64,000 nt of DNA from Nioella aestuarii (GTDB lineage Bacteria; Pseudomonadota; Alphaproteobacteria; Rhodobacterales; Rhodobacteraceae), in the NCBI RefSeq assembly GCF_050896395.1, contig NZ_JBPBBA010000023.1, positions 1-64,000 on the forward strand, read 5' to 3'. This document shows positions 62,147-64,000 of this stretch, in pieces. Made by a program: the position numbers and the translations under genes. Numbering within the stretch: the first letter of the stretch is position 1; the number at the start of each line of letters is the position of its first letter. The notes below the pieces were generated by a model. The model did not search any database and was not told the origin of the DNA. It was given only the letters and a program-made list of their open reading frames with translations.

Positions 62147-63124
62147 TCAGGCCGGGGTGAAGTTTTCCTTGAAGAACCGGTACCAGTTGCCGCCCATCAG
62201 GCCCGCGACCTCATCGTCGCTGAACCCCTTGGCGCTTAGGCCCGTTTCGATATTTCCGAAGTCGCGGTTGTCACCGTACCAGTCGGGCATCGGCGGGAAG
62301 CCGGGCGCAGACGCGCTGCCCTCGCCATAGTCGATCTCATTGGTCCAGCGGCCGACCCGCATCCATTCCACGATGCTGTCGGGTTGGTCCTGGCATAGGT
62401 CCGATCCGATACCGAAATGTTCCGCTCCGAACTTTTCAGCGGCCTCTGCAATCATCGAGCAAAAGCTGTCCAACGTGCAGTCGGACTTGTCTTTCAGATG
62501 GTGGGGGTAAAGCGAGAAGCCCATCATGCCGCCGTTTTCCGTCACCGCGCGCACCACGTCGTCACGCTTGTTGCGCAAGGCGGGCTGCCAGCTGTGCAGG
62601 TTAGCGTGGGTGATCGTGATCGGCCGGGTGCTGATCTCAGCCGCCTCGATGGTGGAGCGGTCGGCACTGTGGCTCATGTCGATGACAAGACCCACGCGGT
62701 TCATCTCCTTGATCACCTGCTTGCCCATGCGGGTCAGCCCCGGATCTTCCGCCTCGTAGCAGCCCGTCGCCAGCAGCGACTGGTTGTTATAGCTCAGTTG
62801 CATGAACCGCGCGCCGAGCTTGTGCCAGACCTCGACCAGCCCGATATCGTCCTCGATGGGGCTGGGGTTCTGGAAGCCGAAGAAGATCGCGGTGCGCCCG
62901 GTTTCGCGCGCCTTTTCCACGTCGCTGGCCCATTGGCCGTGAAAGATCAGGTCCGGGAATTGCTCGAACCACCGGTTCCACTTCTCGACATTGAGAACCG
63001 TTTCGCGGAAGTTTTCGTGATAGGCGATGGTGACATGAACCGCATCGAGGCCACCTTCGCGCATTTGGCGAAAGATCTTTTCCGACCAGTTGGCATATTG
63101 CAGGCAGTCGATCCGATAAGTCAT
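62147..63124 (-). CDS. M19 (renal dipeptidase)-fold protein with degenerate zinc site
   Basis: The 325-residue protein aligns by eye with membrane/renal dipeptidases over its length: LVEVWHKLGARFMQLSYNNQ, LVIDMSHSADRSTIEAAE, ITITHANLHSWQPALRNKRD and HFGIGSDL. The usual N-terminal His-x-Asp is replaced by Leu8-Gln-Tyr10 (RIDCLQYANW), and the bridging glutamate by Gln85 (GFQNPSP). His152, His173 and Asp242 remain. A standard binuclear zinc dipeptidase is therefore unlikely. It overlaps the aldehyde dehydrogenase gene by four bases (ATGA), so it belongs to a catabolic operon. Confidence 0.82.
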   Translation of the reverse strand: MTYRIDCLQYANWSEKIFRQMREGGLDAVHVTIAYHENFRETVLNVEKWNRWFEQFPDLIFHGQWASDVEKARETGRTAIFFGFQNPSPIEDDIGLVEVWHKLGARFMQLSYNNQSLLATGCYEAEDPGLTRMGKQVIKEMNRVGLVIDMSHSADRSTIEAAEISTRPITITHANLHSWQPALRNKRDDVVRAVTENGGMMGFSLYPHHLKDKSDCTLDSFCSMIAEAAEKFGAEHFGIGSDLCQDQPDSIVEWMRVGRWTNEIDYGEGSASAPGFPPMPDWYGDNRDFGNIETGLSAKGFSDDEVAGLMGGNWYRFFKENFTPA

Positions 63125-64000
63125 GCTGGCGCTCCAGCAGAGATATATGCGGTCTTCACGGTCGTGTAGAATTCCGCCGCCGTACGGCCTTGTTCGCGTG
63201 GGCCGTAGCTGCTGTCGCCGCGCCCGCCGAAGGGCACGTGGTAATCGGTGCCCGCCGTGGGAAGGTTGACGGTGACAACGCCCGTGCGGGCATTGCGGCG
63301 GAAATGGGTGGCGCGGGCAAGGTTCTGGGTGACGATGCCCGATGTCAGGCCAAAATTGGTGTCGTTGACCGTGGCCAGAGCCTCGTCATAGCTGCCCACC
63401 TTGATGACCGAGGTCAGCGGTGCGAACATTTCCTCACGGTTGATGCGCATGGCGTTGGTGGTGTTCAGGAACACACCGGGCGACATGTAGTAGCCCTCTG
63501 TTTCCATGGTCAGGCGCACACCACCACAAGCGAGTTCGGCACCCTCTGACTTGCCAAGGTCCACATAGGCGAGGTTTTCATCAAGCTGCTGCTGGCTGAC
63601 GACCGGCCCCATCTGGGTGCCTGCGGCCAGCGCGTGCCCAACCTTCATGGCCTGTGCGCCAGCGATCAGCTTTTCAACAAAGGCGTCGTGAATGCCCTCA
63701 TGCACCACCAGACGAGAGGACGCGGTGCATTTTTGACCGGTGCCGCCAAAGGCGCCGCCAAGGGCCAGCGTCACGGCTAGATCAAGGTCAGCGTCATCCA
63801 TGACGGCGAGCGCGTTCTTCGATCCCATCTCGGCCTGGATCTTGGTGAAGTTCTGCACGGCGGCCATGGCGATGCCGCGTCCGACGGGCACCGAGCCAGT
63901 GAAGGAAATGGCGTTGACCTTCGGGCTTTCCACCAGCCGCTGGCCCACGTCGCGGCCCGCGCCCATGACGAGGTTGAAGAGCCCCTTGGGAATGTCCTGG
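63121..64000 (-). CDS. Aldehyde dehydrogenase, 2-oxoglutarate-semialdehyde type (N-terminus beyond right edge)
   Basis: The visible 293 codons are the C-terminal two thirds of an aldehyde dehydrogenase. FTGSVPVGRGIAMAA, the catalytic glutamate in QAEMGSKNALAV, and the nucleophile cysteine in GTGQKCTASSRLVV are present, as is EEMFAPLTSVIKV. The EMGSKN variant and overall pattern recall 2-oxoglutarate (2,5-dioxovalerate) semialdehyde dehydrogenases that end sugar-acid and hydroxyproline routes. It is the first visible gene of the operon toward the M19-like protein, BCCT transporter and two unknowns. Confidence 0.85.
   Translation of the reverse strand, partial: QDIPKGLFNLVMGAGRDVGQRLVESPKVNAISFTGSVPVGRGIAMAAVQNFTKIQAEMGSKNALAVMDDADLDLAVTLALGGAFGGTGQKCTASSRLVVHEGIHDAFVEKLIAGAQAMKVGHALAAGTQMGPVVSQQQLDENLAYVDLGKSEGAELACGGVRLTMETEGYYMSPGVFLNTTNAMRINREEMFAPLTSVIKVGSYDEALATVNDTNFGLTSGIVTQNLARATHFRRNARTGVVTVNLPTAGTDYHVPFGGRGDSSYGPREQGRTAAEFYTTVKTAYISAGAPA

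Overview
The window comes from a high-GC alphaproteobacterium, almost certainly a marine Rhodobacterales (Roseobacter-type) chromosome. The pointers are a GTTC-N7-GTTC LexA site beside an imuA-type gene, the gene content (phenylacetyl-CoA epoxidase cluster with PaaR and PaaX, fused carnitine dehydrogenase/thioesterase, TRAP, BCCT and betaine ABC transporters) and a hairpin-tail intergenic element of a kind I associate with Rhodobacteraceae. I see no rRNA, tRNA, CRISPR array, insertion sequence or prophage. Coding density is high and genes are packed in ATGA/TGATG-overlapping operons.

Layout. 1-1624: the start of an SOS-controlled imuA running off the left edge, and an aldo/keto reductase. 1628-6148: a carnitine-degradation unit with a divergent GlxA-type regulator. 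L-carnitine goes through dehydrocarnitine and betainyl-CoA to glycine betaine, using a fused dehydrogenase/thioesterase and a BKACE enzyme. A cysteine-rich lipoprotein and an SDR lie inside the operon. 6482-22110: a complete phenylacetate pathway in three blocks. These are paaJABCDE plus an extra PaaA/PaaC-like gene; the divergent paaG-I-K-R operon; and the fused hydratase/3-hydroxyacyl-CoA dehydrogenase, paaZ and paaX. A LysR gene and an EamA transporter sit between the first two blocks.

22487-27579: a polyamine/opine-type ABC importer with a DUF1330 gene embedded in it. 27792-31697: two SDR genes divergent from an acyl-CoA dehydrogenase and a phosphotransferase, an arrangement that resembles the 4-hydroxyacyl-CoA kinase route (Lva; ACAD10/11). 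31879-39096: choline-sulfatase divergent from an Opp/Dpp-type ABC importer. 39275-44358: a glycine-betaine ABC importer and a second GlxA-type regulator. 44582-49631: a three-domain SnoaL/ABM/zinc-ribbon protein, PEP synthase and a secreted coiled-coil protein.

49674-58053: a LysR-linked 5-oxoproline-type unit (DUF1445 protein, TRAP transporter, fused HyuA/HyuB oxoprolinase). 58130-64000: an operon of semialdehyde dehydrogenase (cut by the right edge), an M19-fold protein that has lost most zinc ligands, a BCCT transporter, an unrecognised 564-residue protein and a DUF3726 protein. This last operon is the best candidate for an undescribed pathway.

Taken together the window is a catabolic island for quaternary amines (carnitine, choline sulfate, betaines), aromatic acids and cyclic or amino-acid derived compounds. 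Each unit pairs uptake or a dedicated regulator with its enzymes.
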